Part shown: one piece after another, positions 42,830-51,477 of the stretch
Numbering within the stretch: position 1 is the first letter of the stretch
Layout: each line of letters starts with the position of its first letter
Source: Streptomyces celluloflavus
GTDB taxonomy: Bacteria; Actinomycetota; Actinomycetes; Streptomycetales; Streptomycetaceae
Length of the DNA: 64,000 nucleotides
Direction of reading: 5' to 3'
Assembly: GCA_000720995.1 (NCBI GenBank)
Contig: JOEL01000032.1
Location: 1-64,000 of the forward strand
Translations under genes and position numbers: made by a program
Notes under the pieces: model-generated
The model's input: only the letters and a program-made list of their open reading frames with translations
What the model was told of the DNA's origin: nothing
The model's database searches: none

Positions 42830-44350
42830 TCAGAGGGAGCTGCGCGTCCCCCGGTAAGTGACCGTCGCGAGCGTGAGTACGGCCAGGGCGGCGGCGCCGA
42901 TGAGGATCGCGGGCGGGGAGAAGGCATGGGCGAGCAGGGTGATCGCGTACGGGGTGATGAAGCCGAGGTAGCACAGGGCCCAGAAGCGCGCGGTGAGGCG
43001 GGCCAGCCGGTGGGCGGGGGCGAGGGCGGCGACCTCGGTCAGGCCGTACGCCACGCACAGGCCGTATCCGGCGCCGAGCAGCGCCGCGGCGGCGAGGGCG
43101 ACGGCGGGCTGGGTGTGGACGACGGCGAGCGCGGCGACGAGGAGGCCGAGGGCGATGGCGGCCAGTCCGGCGGCGGCCGTGGCGATGCGGTGCCGGGCGG
43201 CGAGGCGGCGGGCGAGCGGTGCCACGAGGAGGCCGGCGCCGGGGGTGACGGCGGTGGCGACACCGGCGTAGATGGTCTGCCAGCCGTCCAGATGGGCGTC
43301 GACGAGGCCGGGCAGTGTGGCGAAGGCGATGGTCGGGGCGGCGAACACCCAGGGGGCGACGGGCACCACGAGGCGGCGGAAGGCGGTGGCGGAACCACCA
43401 GACACGGGAGCAGGAGCGGGTACGGGAGCGGAGGCCGGAGTGGTGGCGATACGGGCCGCGGCCGGCTCCCCGGTGGTGCGTGCGGAAACCGCCGCGCAAG
43501 CGGGTGCGGAGGTGGGTTCCGAAGTGGTGGCGGTACGCGCCGCGGCGGAATCCCCGATGAGGTGTGCAGGAGCCGCTTCCGTCGTGGGGTGTACGGGAGC
43601 CGCCTCCCCGCCGACGCGTGCGGCAGCCGCAGCCGCAGCGGCGATGCGGACCGGCGACGTTTCCGGCGCGTGGGCGGCGAAGCGGGCGGCCGCCGCGGCG
43701 AGGGCGAGGTGGGGCAGGTACGCCGTGATCATGGGGTGTGGGGCCCACTGGGCGATGAGCGCGGCGGCCAGGCCGCCGGAGGCGAAGCCCGCGGAGAGGA
43801 AGAGGCCGGCGCGGCGGGCCGCGGCGCCGGGGGTGGCGGCCGTGCCGTACGGCGGGGTGGAGAGTTCCTTGATCCAGACGCTGCCGGCGGTGAGCAGGGC
43901 GCCCGCGCCGAGGCCGGTGAGGAAGCGTCCGGGCCAGAGCGCCCAGGTGGCGGCGGGGCCCGCCATCAGGAGGCAGGTCGCGAGGACGGAGACGGCGAGG
44001 GCGGTGAAGACGACGGGGCGGCGGCCGCGGCGGTCGGCGAGCGGGCCGCCCAGGAGGAGGCCCGGGATCAGGCCGAGGACGTAGACCGCGAAGAGGGCGG
44101 TGGTGGTGGCGGTGGTCAGGCCCAGATCGGTGCGGTAGGCGCCGAGGAGGGCGGAGAACTGGTTGGCGCTCCAGCCGGAGGCGGTCATCAGCCAGCCCGC
44201 GCGCAGCCAGTGCCGGTGCGCGGACGGGGCAGGCCCGGCGGATGTGCCGGATATACCGGATGAGCCAGATGTGGCGGACGTGATGAACGTAGCGGACGCG
44301 ATGGATGCGATGGAGGCGCCCATAGGGCCGTGAAGGGGCGGCGTGCTCAT
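42830..44350 (-). CDS. MFS transporter with Ala-rich central loop
   Basis: 506 residues from ATG 44350. Twelve helices fit the pattern, with the MFS signature GPLADRRGRRPVVFTALAVS between helices 2 and 3. Between helices 6 and 7 lies a long loop of about 110 residues with EAAPVHPTTEAAPAHLIGDS-like repeats. It is divergent from the LysR gene (99 bp apart), so it is probably the transporter regulated by it. Substrate unknown; drug or metabolite efflux is typical. The N-terminus is Ser/Ala-rich for 40 residues. Confidence 0.88.
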   Translation of the reverse strand: MSTPPLHGPMGASIASIASATFITSATSGSSGISGTSAGPAPSAHRHWLRAGWLMTASGWSANQFSALLGAYRTDLGLTTATTTALFAVYVLGLIPGLLLGGPLADRRGRRPVVFTALAVSVLATCLLMAGPAATWALWPGRFLTGLGAGALLTAGSVWIKELSTPPYGTAATPGAAARRAGLFLSAGFASGGLAAALIAQWAPHPMITAYLPHLALAAAAARFAAHAPETSPVRIAAAAAAAARVGGEAAPVHPTTEAAPAHLIGDSAAARTATTSEPTSAPACAAVSARTTGEPAAARIATTPASAPVPAPAPVSGGSATAFRRLVVPVAPWVFAAPTIAFATLPGLVDAHLDGWQTIYAGVATAVTPGAGLLVAPLARRLAARHRIATAAAGLAAIALGLLVAALAVVHTQPAVALAAAALLGAGYGLCVAYGLTEVAALAPAHRLARLTARFWALCYLGFITPYAITLLAHAFSPPAILIGAAALAVLTLATVTYRGTRSSL

Positions 44351-44449
44351 AGGGACGTTTCTACGGCCGGGTGGGCGTGGGCACCGTCCCCGTTCAGGAA
44401 ATGTGAACGGCCCCGGACCGTTCCCGGGCCGCGGCCTATCGTGGGCCGT

Positions 44450-45370
44450 ATGGATCTGCGACGGCTGTCCTCCTTCCTGGCGGTGGTCGAGGAGGAACAC
44501 TTCGGGCGGGCCGCCGCGCGGCTCTTCCTGTCACCGGCCGCGGTCACCCAGCACGTTCAGCAGCTGGAGCGCGAGTTCGGGACGCGGCTGCTGGACCGCG
44601 GGCACGGCCCGGTGGTGCCCACCGCGGCCGGGCAGCGGCTGGTCTCCCACGCCCGTACCCTGCTGGCCGCCGCGAACGCCGCCGTGGAGGACGTGACCGA
44701 GGCCGCCCACACCACGTCGGCGGCGGTCGCCGCGGCGGCGCGCGGGCTGCGGGTCGGGGTGATGGGGCACGGGTCGGCCGAGGTCACCCCGGCGGCCGTC
44801 AGCGCCTTCCGCCGCGCCCGGCCCGACGTACCGCTGCGACTGGTGCAGCTGACCTTCACCGAGCACGTCAGCGCGTTGCGCGAGAACCGGGTGGACGTGG
44901 CCTTCGTACGGCCGGCGGTGACGGCCGACGGCATCGAGGTGGACGTGCTGACGACCGAGCGGCGGATCGTGGCGGTCTCGGCGGGCTCACCGCTCGCGGA
45001 CGCGGCGCGGGTGGGGGTGCGGATCGCGGACGTCATCGATCTGCCGTATCTGCGGCTGCCCCGGCACACCCCGCGGCCCTTCACCGACTACCTGTACTTC
45101 GACGCCGGGGAGCGGCGCGCGCCCGACTGCGCGCTGACCCCGCACGATGTGCTGACGAGCGTCGCGGCGGGGCGCGGCGCGGGCTCCGGGCTGAAGTCCT
45201 TCGCCCGCTACTACCCCTGGCCGGGGACGGTGTACGTACCGGTGCTGGACGCGCCGTGCGCGCACAGCGTGCTGGAGACCCGGGCCGCGGACACCAACCC
45301 GGAGGTACGGATCTTCCGCGCGCTGACGGTGGCGCTGGCGCGTGAGCTGGGGCCGCTGGCCTCGCGGTAG
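44450..45370 (+). CDS. LysR-family regulator
   Basis: 306 residues from ATG 44450. Winged HTH at 1-60: MDLRRLSSFLAVVEEEHFGR, AAARLFLSPAAVTQHVQQLE. LysR substrate-binding domain at about 95-300 (RGLRVGVMGHGSAEVTPAAV, RRIVAVSAGSPLADAARVG). LysR proteins usually activate the divergently transcribed gene in response to a small effector, here the MFS transporter at 42830-44350. Confidence 0.93.
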   Translation: MDLRRLSSFLAVVEEEHFGRAAARLFLSPAAVTQHVQQLEREFGTRLLDRGHGPVVPTAAGQRLVSHARTLLAAANAAVEDVTEAAHTTSAAVAAAARGLRVGVMGHGSAEVTPAAVSAFRRARPDVPLRLVQLTFTEHVSALRENRVDVAFVRPAVTADGIEVDVLTTERRIVAVSAGSPLADAARVGVRIADVIDLPYLRLPRHTPRPFTDYLYFDAGERRAPDCALTPHDVLTSVAAGRGAGSGLKSFARYYPWPGTVYVPVLDAPCAHSVLETRAADTNPEVRIFRALTVALARELGPLASR

Positions 45371-45434
45371 CCGGTAGCCGGCCGGTGGCACCCGTCGGCC
45401 GTGGCAGCGTGGGAGAGCCCCCGTCGCGGGGCGC

Positions 45435-45530
45435 GAGGCACCCACCAGCCGCGAGTACGAGCCGACCACCAGCCGCGACTGCGAGCCGACCACCAGCCGC
45501 GAGCACGAGACGACCGCCGGCCGCGGGGCG
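45435..45530. repeat. Tandem 24-bp repeat
   Basis: About four degenerate copies of a unit like gagccgaccaccagccgcga plus four bases. Two exact-length units lie at 45459-45482 and 45483-45506. It lies between the LysR and GNAT genes. Confidence 0.75.
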
Positions 45531-45639
45531 CGAGGCGACCACCGGACCCGGGAACAGGCGCACCGGCCGGATATGGCAGCGTGGGAAGCGGCCGCCGGAC
45601 GGTGGCCTCATGGAGACGGGCACGGAGACGGGCACAGGC

Positions 45640-46152
45640 ATGAACATCAAGACGGGGGCGGCGCGGACGAGCCGCGATGCGGTGGAGATCCGGCGGGCCG
45701 TGGCCGGGGACTCGAAGCGGCTCACGCGGATGGTGCGGACGTCCGGCGCCTACGAGGGGCACTACGCCTCGATGGTGGCCGGGTACCAGGTGGGGCCCGA
45801 CTACATCGAGGCGCATCCGGTGTTCGTGGCCGTGGCGGGGGACGGCGGGCCGGGCGACGGGGGCCGGGTGCTCGGGTTCTACGGGCTCCTCCTCGACCAG
45901 GCCGAGCTGGACCTGATGTTCGTCGCGGACGATGCGCAGGGGTACGGGATCGGCCGCCGCCTGATCACGCACATGCTGGGTGAGGCGCGGCGGGCCGGGC
46001 TGACGGACGTACGGGTCGTCTCGCACCCGCCGTCCGAGGGCTTCTACCGGAGCGTGGGCGCGGTGCGCACCGGGACGGTACCGCCGAATCTTCCGGTGGT
46101 GCCGTGGGAACGGCCGGAGCTCTCCTTCCCGGTGGGGGACGAGCCGCGGTAG
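45640..46152 (+). CDS. GNAT acetyltransferase
   Basis: 170 residues from ATG 45640 (an ATG at 45610 would add 10 residues of METGTETGTG). The acetyl-CoA-binding motif A is DDAQGYGIGRRLITHMLGEA, preceded by beta strand LDLMFVADDAQ. The N-terminal EIRRAVAGDSKRLTRMVRTS and C-terminal SHPPSEGFYRSVGAVRTG complete the GNAT fold. Substrate not predictable. Not in an operon. Confidence 0.88.
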   Translation: MNIKTGAARTSRDAVEIRRAVAGDSKRLTRMVRTSGAYEGHYASMVAGYQVGPDYIEAHPVFVAVAGDGGPGDGGRVLGFYGLLLDQAELDLMFVADDAQGYGIGRRLITHMLGEARRAGLTDVRVVSHPPSEGFYRSVGAVRTGTVPPNLPVVPWERPELSFPVGDEPR

Positions 46153-46175
46153 CCGCCCGCAGCGGGGTGCCGCGG

Positions 46176-46297
46176 CCCCGGCGTCCGGCGAGGCGTTACG
46201 GCCCGGCGTCCGGTGGGGCGTCGTAACGGCCCGGCATCCGGTGAGGCGACACGGCCCGGCGTCCAGCGAGGCGATACGCCCCGGCGTCCGGCGGGCC
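46176..46297. repeat. Tandem repeat of about 25 bp
   Basis: About five degenerate units of cccggcgtccggygaggcg plus four to seven bases, between the GNAT and methyltransferase genes. Confidence 0.75.
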
Positions 46298-46338
46298 GCG
46301 CGTTGGCGCATTCACCCGATTGCCGGGAAAATTCAGGT

Positions 46339-47103
46339 ATGTCCAGAAGTTTTGAGGAACTGGTGGACGAGGCCGGGGCCGTATCGGTCGAGGGCTGGGA
46401 CTTCTCCTGGCTCGACGGGCGGGCCACCGAAGAGCGGCCTTCGTGGGGGTACCACCGGGCCATGAGCGACCGGCTGGCGCGGGCCTCGGCGGCACTGGAC
46501 ATCGAGACGGGCGGCGGCGAGGTGCTCGCGGCGGCGCCGAAGCTGCCGCGGCTGATGGTCGCCACGGAGTCCTGGCCGCCGAACGTCGCGAAGGCGACCG
46601 CGCGGCTGCACCCCCTAGGGGTGGCCGTGGTGGCGAACGCGGACGAGCCGCCGCTGCCGTTCGGGGACGCGGCCTTCGACCTGGTGACCAGCCGCCATCC
46701 GGTGACCGTGTGGTGGTCGGAGATCGCCCGGGTACTGCGGCCCGGCGGCACGTACTTCTCCCAACAGGTCGGCCCGGCCAGCGTGTTCGAGCTGGTCGAG
46801 TACTTCCTCGGGACGCAGTCGGAGGAGGTCCGGCGCCACCGGCACCCCGATGACGCCCGCCGGGACGCGGAGGCGGTCGGTCTGGCGGTGGTCGATCTGC
46901 GCTCGGAGTCGCTGCGGACCGAGTTCTTCGACATCGGCGCCGTCATCTACTTCCTGCGGAAGGTGATCTGGATGGTCCCCGGGTTCACCGTCGGCAAATA
47001 CCGGGAACGGCTGCGGGAGTTGGACGAACGGATCCGCCGCGAGGGCTCCTTCGTCGCCCATACGACCCGCTTCCTGATCGAGGCCCGCAAACGGGACGCC
47101 TGA
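46339..47103 (+). CDS. SAM-dependent methyltransferase
   Basis: 254 residues from ATG 46339. The class I fold is seen in ALDIETGGGEVLAAAPKLPR (motif I, G-G-G in the glycine-rich loop), NADEPPLPFGDAAFDLVTSR (motif II/III) and IARVLRPGGTYFSQQVGPAS (post III). A C-terminal helical part (GKYRERLRELDERIRREGSF) may cover the acceptor site. Substrate unknown. The gene is followed by 290 bp of repeats. Confidence 0.88.
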   Translation: MSRSFEELVDEAGAVSVEGWDFSWLDGRATEERPSWGYHRAMSDRLARASAALDIETGGGEVLAAAPKLPRLMVATESWPPNVAKATARLHPLGVAVVANADEPPLPFGDAAFDLVTSRHPVTVWWSEIARVLRPGGTYFSQQVGPASVFELVEYFLGTQSEEVRRHRHPDDARRDAEAVGLAVVDLRSESLRTEFFDIGAVIYFLRKVIWMVPGFTVGKYRERLRELDERIRREGSFVAHTTRFLIEARKRDA

Positions 47104-47300
47104 CGGAACGGCTGACGGGGCCCGCAAGCGGGACGCCTGACGGGACGGCTGACCGGTCTGCCAGCGGAACGGCTGACGGGACCGCCAACGAGCCCGCAAT
47201 CGGAACGGCTAACGGGCCCGCATCCGAACCGCATCCGGACGGCAAGCGGAACCGCCAACGGGACGACAAGCGGCACAAGCGGCACAAGCGGCACAGCAAG
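47104..47300. repeat. Irregular short tandem repeats
   Basis: Degenerate units of gggacggctgacggg and ggcacaagcggcacaagc types fill the gap after the methyltransferase. Exact periods vary from 9 to about 21 bp. Confidence 0.6.
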
Positions 47301-47395
47301 CCGCACAACAACAGCGCCGAGCCAACGGCGCGACCGGCACCGAAACACCAGCCGCCCCCCCCACCAGCCGTCCGCCACCCGCCACCCCCACCCCC

Positions 47396-48997
47396 TCAAG
47401 CCAACGCCACCAACTCCAAATGCTCCGGGCTCCAAAGGTCCTCCGTGCCGTCCGGCAGCAGCAGGACGCGGTCCGGGCGGAGGGCCTCGATGGCGCCCGG
47501 GTCGTGGGTGACCATCACGATCGCGCCCGGGTAGCTGTCCACCGCCGACAGCACCTCGCCGCGGGAGGCCGGGTCGAGGTTGTTGGTCGGCTCGTCCAGC
47601 AGCAGCACGTTCGCCCCGGAGTGGACCAGACCGGCCAGCGCCAGCCGGGTCTTCTCGCCGCCGGAGAGCACCCGGGCGGGTTTGTCGGCGTCATCGCCGG
47701 TGAACAGGAACGAGCCCAGCACCTGCCGCACCTCGCCGTCGCTCAGCTGCGGCGCGGCGGCGGTCAGGTTCTGCCGGACGGTGCGGGCGGGGTCGAGGGT
47801 GTCGTGCTCCTGGGCGAAGTAGCCGAGCCGCAGCCCGTGCCCGGGGACGACGCGGCCCGTGTCGGGGGTCTCGTGCCCGGCGAGGATTCGCAACAGGGTC
47901 GTCTTGCCCGCGCCGTTGAGGCCGAGGACGACCAGCCGGCTGCCCCGGTCGACCGCCAGGTCCACCCCGGTCAGCACCTGGAGGCTGCCGTACGCCTTGG
48001 TCAGGCTGACGGCGCCCAGCGGGGTCCGGCCGCAGGGCGCGGGCTCCGGCAGCCGGATCCGGGCGACCTTCTCGCTGCGCCGGGCCGGTTCCAGACCGGC
48101 GAGCAGCCGGTCGGCGCGGCGGACCATGTTCTTGGCGGCGACGGCGGTCGCCACATGGGACCGCATCTTGTCCGCCTGGGTGCGCAGCGCCGCCGCCTTG
48201 CGTTCGGCGTTGGCGCGTTCGCGGGTGCGGCGCCGCTCGTCGGCCGCGCGCTGGGCGAGGTACGCGTTCCAGGTGGTGTTGTGCACATCGATCGTGGTGC
48301 GCTGCGGGTCCAGGTGGAAGACCCGGTTGACGATGCCGGACAGGAGACCGGAGTCGTGGCTGATGATCACCAGGCCGCCCCGGTAGCTCGTCAGGAAGGT
48401 GCGCAGCCAGGTGATGGAGTCGAGGTCCAGGTGGTTGGTGGGCTCGTCGAGCAGCAGGGTGTCGTGGTCGGCGACGAGGATGCGGGCCAGTTCGACGCGG
48501 CGCCGCTGGCCGCCGGAGAGGGTGCCCACCGGCTGGTCCATGACGCGCGGCGGCAGCCCCACGCCCGCGGCGACCCGGGCCGCCTCGGCCTCGGCCGCGT
48601 AACCGCCGCCCGCCTGGAAGGCGGCGTCCGCGCGGGCGTAGGCGGCCATCGCCTTCTCCTGGGCGGCCGGCCGCTCGGCCGCGGCCATCGCGCTCTCGGC
48701 GGCCCGGAGCGCCCGCACCGCCCGGTCCAGGCCGCGGGCGGACAGGATGCGGTCGGTGACGGTGACGTCCGGGTCGGCCGTACGGGAGTCCTGTGCCAGA
48801 TGGCCGAGGGAGCCGGTACGGGTGATGGACCCGTCGGCCGGCGGGAGTTGGCCGGTCAGGGTGTGCATGAGGGTGGTCTTGCCGGCGCCGTTGCGGCCGA
48901 CGAGACCGATGCGGTCGCCGGGGGCGATGTGGAAGGAGAGGTCGGACAGCAGAAGCCGGGCGCCGACGCGTACGTTGATACCACGCACGGTGATCAT
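47396..48997 (-). CDS. ABC-F ATPase
   Basis: 533 residues from ATG 48997. Two ABC domains are present with Walker A GRNGAGKTTLMHT and GLNGAGKTTLLRI, signature LSGGQRRRVELARI and LSGGEKTRLALAGL, and Walker B LLLDEPTNHLDL and LLLDEPTNNLDP. A charged helical linker of about 70 residues lies between them. There are no membrane helices. ABC-F proteins act at the ribosome, resetting stalled translation or removing ribosome-targeting antibiotics; short-linker housekeeping and resistance types look alike here. The 230-nt leader with two short ORFs suggests translational attenuation. Confidence 0.93.
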   Translation of the reverse strand: MITVRGINVRVGARLLLSDLSFHIAPGDRIGLVGRNGAGKTTLMHTLTGQLPPADGSITRTGSLGHLAQDSRTADPDVTVTDRILSARGLDRAVRALRAAESAMAAAERPAAQEKAMAAYARADAAFQAGGGYAAEAEAARVAAGVGLPPRVMDQPVGTLSGGQRRRVELARILVADHDTLLLDEPTNHLDLDSITWLRTFLTSYRGGLVIISHDSGLLSGIVNRVFHLDPQRTTIDVHNTTWNAYLAQRAADERRRTRERANAERKAAALRTQADKMRSHVATAVAAKNMVRRADRLLAGLEPARRSEKVARIRLPEPAPCGRTPLGAVSLTKAYGSLQVLTGVDLAVDRGSRLVVLGLNGAGKTTLLRILAGHETPDTGRVVPGHGLRLGYFAQEHDTLDPARTVRQNLTAAAPQLSDGEVRQVLGSFLFTGDDADKPARVLSGGEKTRLALAGLVHSGANVLLLDEPTNNLDPASRGEVLSAVDSYPGAIVMVTHDPGAIEALRPDRVLLLPDGTEDLWSPEHLELVALA

Positions 48998-49228
48998 GGA
49001 AAACACTCCGGAAAAGCTCACGGGCCGCGGCCGGGAACGCGATCGACGAGCCCCGATCACCAGCAGGTGATCTTCAGGGGGCGATCTCCACGACGCACAT
49101 TCAAGGCCGAGCCCAAGGACACCAGCTCTAGGACAGGAACCCGGGCGGCAGCGCCCGCAGGGGCGGCAGCAGACACACGGGTGGCGTGAAAGCGGGTGTC
49201 CTGGCTAGGAAATCCGGGGTGTAGACAT
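48998..49228 (-). promoter_or_regulatory. ABC-F leader with two short uORFs and hairpin
   Basis: Transcribed leftward, the leader has MSTPRIS-stop at 49228-49205 and MCVVEIAP-stop at 49100-49074. A perfect 7-bp hairpin (gatcacc / ggtgatc, 49055-49072) follows the second. TATCCT lies 7 bp before the first ATG, so that uORF may be leaderless. Such leaders control ABC-F resistance genes by ribosome stalling. Confidence 0.45.
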
Positions 49229-49692
49229 AGTTCGAAGGATAGCGGGGGGCGGGCGCGGACCGCATCAGAATTCTTTCCGGCGGCCGCACGGGCGGAGCGG
49301 CGAGGCCGGAGCGGGCCGGGGAGACCGGAGTGGGCCGGGGGCGTGCGGCGGTCCGCGGCGGAAATCCGTGGCGCGCCCGGCACCCGGCGAGCGGCGGATC
49401 GTCGCAGGTACGAGGCGGTGTGCGCGGGGGCGTCGGGGCGCGGCAGGGGTTTATCCGGGATTTCTCATACTTACGAGGGAACGGGCCCTTCCCGGCGGAT
49501 TCGCCGGGGATTCGTTGGGCAATTCTGAATCCGCGACGCCGGGAAGGAAGTCGTGGAGGACGGCCAACTTCCCGGCGCGCAACCGGAGTTGATGCGGTCC
49601 CCGGTGGTTTCCACCGGGCCTCGGCCGGCTCCGGCAGAGACAGCGTCCGCAGCGTTGTCGCGTTGTTGTTCCGTTCCGCAGGAGGAAGAAAC
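49229..49692. other. Divergent intergenic region, no gene seen
   Basis: 464 bp between the ABC-F leader and the secreted-protein gene. Near 49490 ccggcggattcgccgg can form a small hairpin. No reliable gene was found. Confidence 0.4.
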
Positions 49693-49998
49693 ATGGCAAG
49701 CATCCGTACCGCCCGCGTCCTGGCCGTCGCCGCCGCACTGCCGCTCGCGGCGGCCCTCTTCAGCGGTGTGGCGGTGGCCGACAACGGCGGCCTTGCGACC
49801 GACGGATCGAACGCGGCGGCCACCAGCCAGTCGGGCACGGGCGTCGGCGGCAGCAACCACGGCAACTCGACCTCCACCCAACAGGTGGCCAACGGTCCCG
49901 GGGCGTCGAACCAGAACAACACCGCCAGTGTGAACGGCGGCGGTCCCGCCTGTATCGACCAGTCCAACGCCACCGTGTCCTTCAGCAGCCTCTGGTGA
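49693..49998 (+). CDS. Small secreted Asn/Ser/Gly-rich protein
   Basis: 101 residues from ATG 49693 (GGAGGAAG upstream). Signal peptide RVLAVAAALPLAAALFSGVA with cleavage near AVA-DN. The mature 72 residues are rich in Gly, Ser, Asn, Thr and Gln: SNAAATSQSGTGVGGSNHGN, STSTQQVANGPGASNQNN, and one Cys (GGPACIDQSNATVSF). The composition resembles surface-assembling small proteins of aerial hyphae, but chaplin motifs are absent. Family not recognised. Confidence 0.75.
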   Translation: MASIRTARVLAVAAALPLAAALFSGVAVADNGGLATDGSNAAATSQSGTGVGGSNHGNSTSTQQVANGPGASNQNNTASVNGGGPACIDQSNATVSFSSLW

Positions 49999-50251
49999 CG
50001 CACCGCGCCGCCCGGGAGGGGCGGCGCCCGGCCGGAGGTGAATGAGGCGGCGCGGGGTGCTGGGCTGCGCTGGCGTTCCCCGCGCCGACCTTGACAGCGA
50101 GAGGGTTTCTGACGGACAGTCAGGAATCCTCTCGCTCGTTGTCGTGCCCGCCCGTTCGCACCCTCTCGACCGGCCTGTACGCGAGGCCGGCCGGTGCGTC
50201 CGTCGGCCCGGCCGGGTGCCCGCGCCGCCACCAGAAGGGGAGCCCGCCGCC

Positions 50252-51409
50252 GTGCACCTCGCCCCCACCGCGCGCCAGCAGCAACTGCGCGCCGAACTCC
50301 GCGCCTACTTCAAGAAGTTGCTGCCCGACGGACCGGTCGAAGGGGCCGCCGCGCAGCGCGCGGTGCTCCGCCGGATCGGCGCCGACGGGCTGCTGGGCCT
50401 GGGCTGGCCGACCGCGTACGGCGGCCAGGGGCGCGGGCCCGACGAGCAGTTCGTCTTCTTCGACGAGGCGTACCGCGCGGGCGCGCCGGTCTCCATGGTC
50501 ACCCTGAACACCGTCGGCCCGACCTTGATGAAGTACGGCACCCGGCGCCAGAAGGACTACTTCCTGCCGCGCATCCTCAGCGGCGCGGTCGTCTTCGCCA
50601 TCGGCTACACCGAACCCGATGCCGGTACCGACCTCGCCGCGCTGCGCACCCGCGCGGTCAGGGACGGCGAGGACTGGCTGATCGACGGTGGCAAGAGCTT
50701 CACCAGCAACGCCCAGCACGCGGACTGGATCTGGCTCGCCTGCCGCACCGACCCCGGCGCGCCCAAACACCGCGGTATCTCGATCGTCCTGGTACCGACC
50801 GACGCGCCCGGGTTCTCCTGGACGCCGATCGAGACGGTCGGCGGGCTGACGACCACCGCGACGTACTACGACGGCGTCCGCGTTCCGGCCGGGAATCTCG
50901 TCGGCGAGGAGAACACCGGCTGGGGACTGATCACCCACCAGCTCAACCATGAACGCGTCGCGCTGGCCGCCATCGGGATGCAGGCCGAGGACGCCTTCGA
51001 GGCGGCGCTGCGGCACGCCCGTACGCGGGACCCGGTCACCGGCCGACGGCCCGCGGAACGGCCGTGGGTGCGGTCCCGGCTCGCGGAGGCGCACGCCAGG
51101 CTGGCCGCCACCCGGCTGCTGAACTGGCGGCTGGTCGGCGATGTCGGCGCGGGCACGCTCGGCCCCGGGGACGCCGCCGGGGTCAAGTTCGCCGGGACCG
51201 AGAGCACCGTCGAGGTCTACCGGATGTGCCAGGAGGTGGTGGGCGACGCCGCGTCGATCCGCGCCGGATCGCCGGGCGCCTTCGGGGACGGCGAGCTGGA
51301 GCGGATGAACCGCGCGGCGCAGATCAACACCTTCGGGGGCGGCGTGAGCGAGGTCCAGCGGGAGATCGTGGCGACGATGGGGCTGGGGATGCGGAGGGGA
51401 CGCCGGTGA
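50252..51409 (+). CDS. Acyl-CoA dehydrogenase (ChsE2/FadE29-like)
   Basis: 385 residues from GTG 50252 (AAGGGGAG upstream). It has the usual acyl-CoA dehydrogenase fold: GLGWPTAYGGQGRGPDEQFV, FAIGYTEPDAGTDLAALRTR (the FAD/substrate strand) and ITHQLNHERVALAAIGMQ. It ends FGGGVSEVQREIVATMGLG. Enzymes of this type oxidise an acyl-CoA to the 2-enoyl-CoA. Operon position with a degenerate partner (52484) suggests an alpha2beta2 heteromer as in steroid side-chain degradation. It is coupled to the next gene by GTGA. Confidence 0.88.
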   Translation: MHLAPTARQQQLRAELRAYFKKLLPDGPVEGAAAQRAVLRRIGADGLLGLGWPTAYGGQGRGPDEQFVFFDEAYRAGAPVSMVTLNTVGPTLMKYGTRRQKDYFLPRILSGAVVFAIGYTEPDAGTDLAALRTRAVRDGEDWLIDGGKSFTSNAQHADWIWLACRTDPGAPKHRGISIVLVPTDAPGFSWTPIETVGGLTTTATYYDGVRVPAGNLVGEENTGWGLITHQLNHERVALAAIGMQAEDAFEAALRHARTRDPVTGRRPAERPWVRSRLAEAHARLAATRLLNWRLVGDVGAGTLGPGDAAGVKFAGTESTVEVYRMCQEVVGDAASIRAGSPGAFGDGELERMNRAAQINTFGGGVSEVQREIVATMGLGMRRGRR

Positions 51410-51477
51410 ACAGGGAAGCAGGGGAGCGGGACGGTACGCCGGTGAACAGAGAAGCAGGGGAGCGGGACGGCACGCAG
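51406..51477 (+). repeat. In-frame 36-bp tandem duplication at a gene start
   Basis: 51406-51441 and 51442-51477 match at 33 of 36 positions. Each copy begins with GTG and encodes VNREAGERDGTP or VNREAGERDGTQ, so the coding frame and an alternative start are both preserved. Confidence 0.85.

Noticed and set aside
47420-49189. 589-residue plus-strand frame over the ABC-F gene
   Set aside because: A mirror of the true ABC-F gene. It has no domain and an atypical composition.
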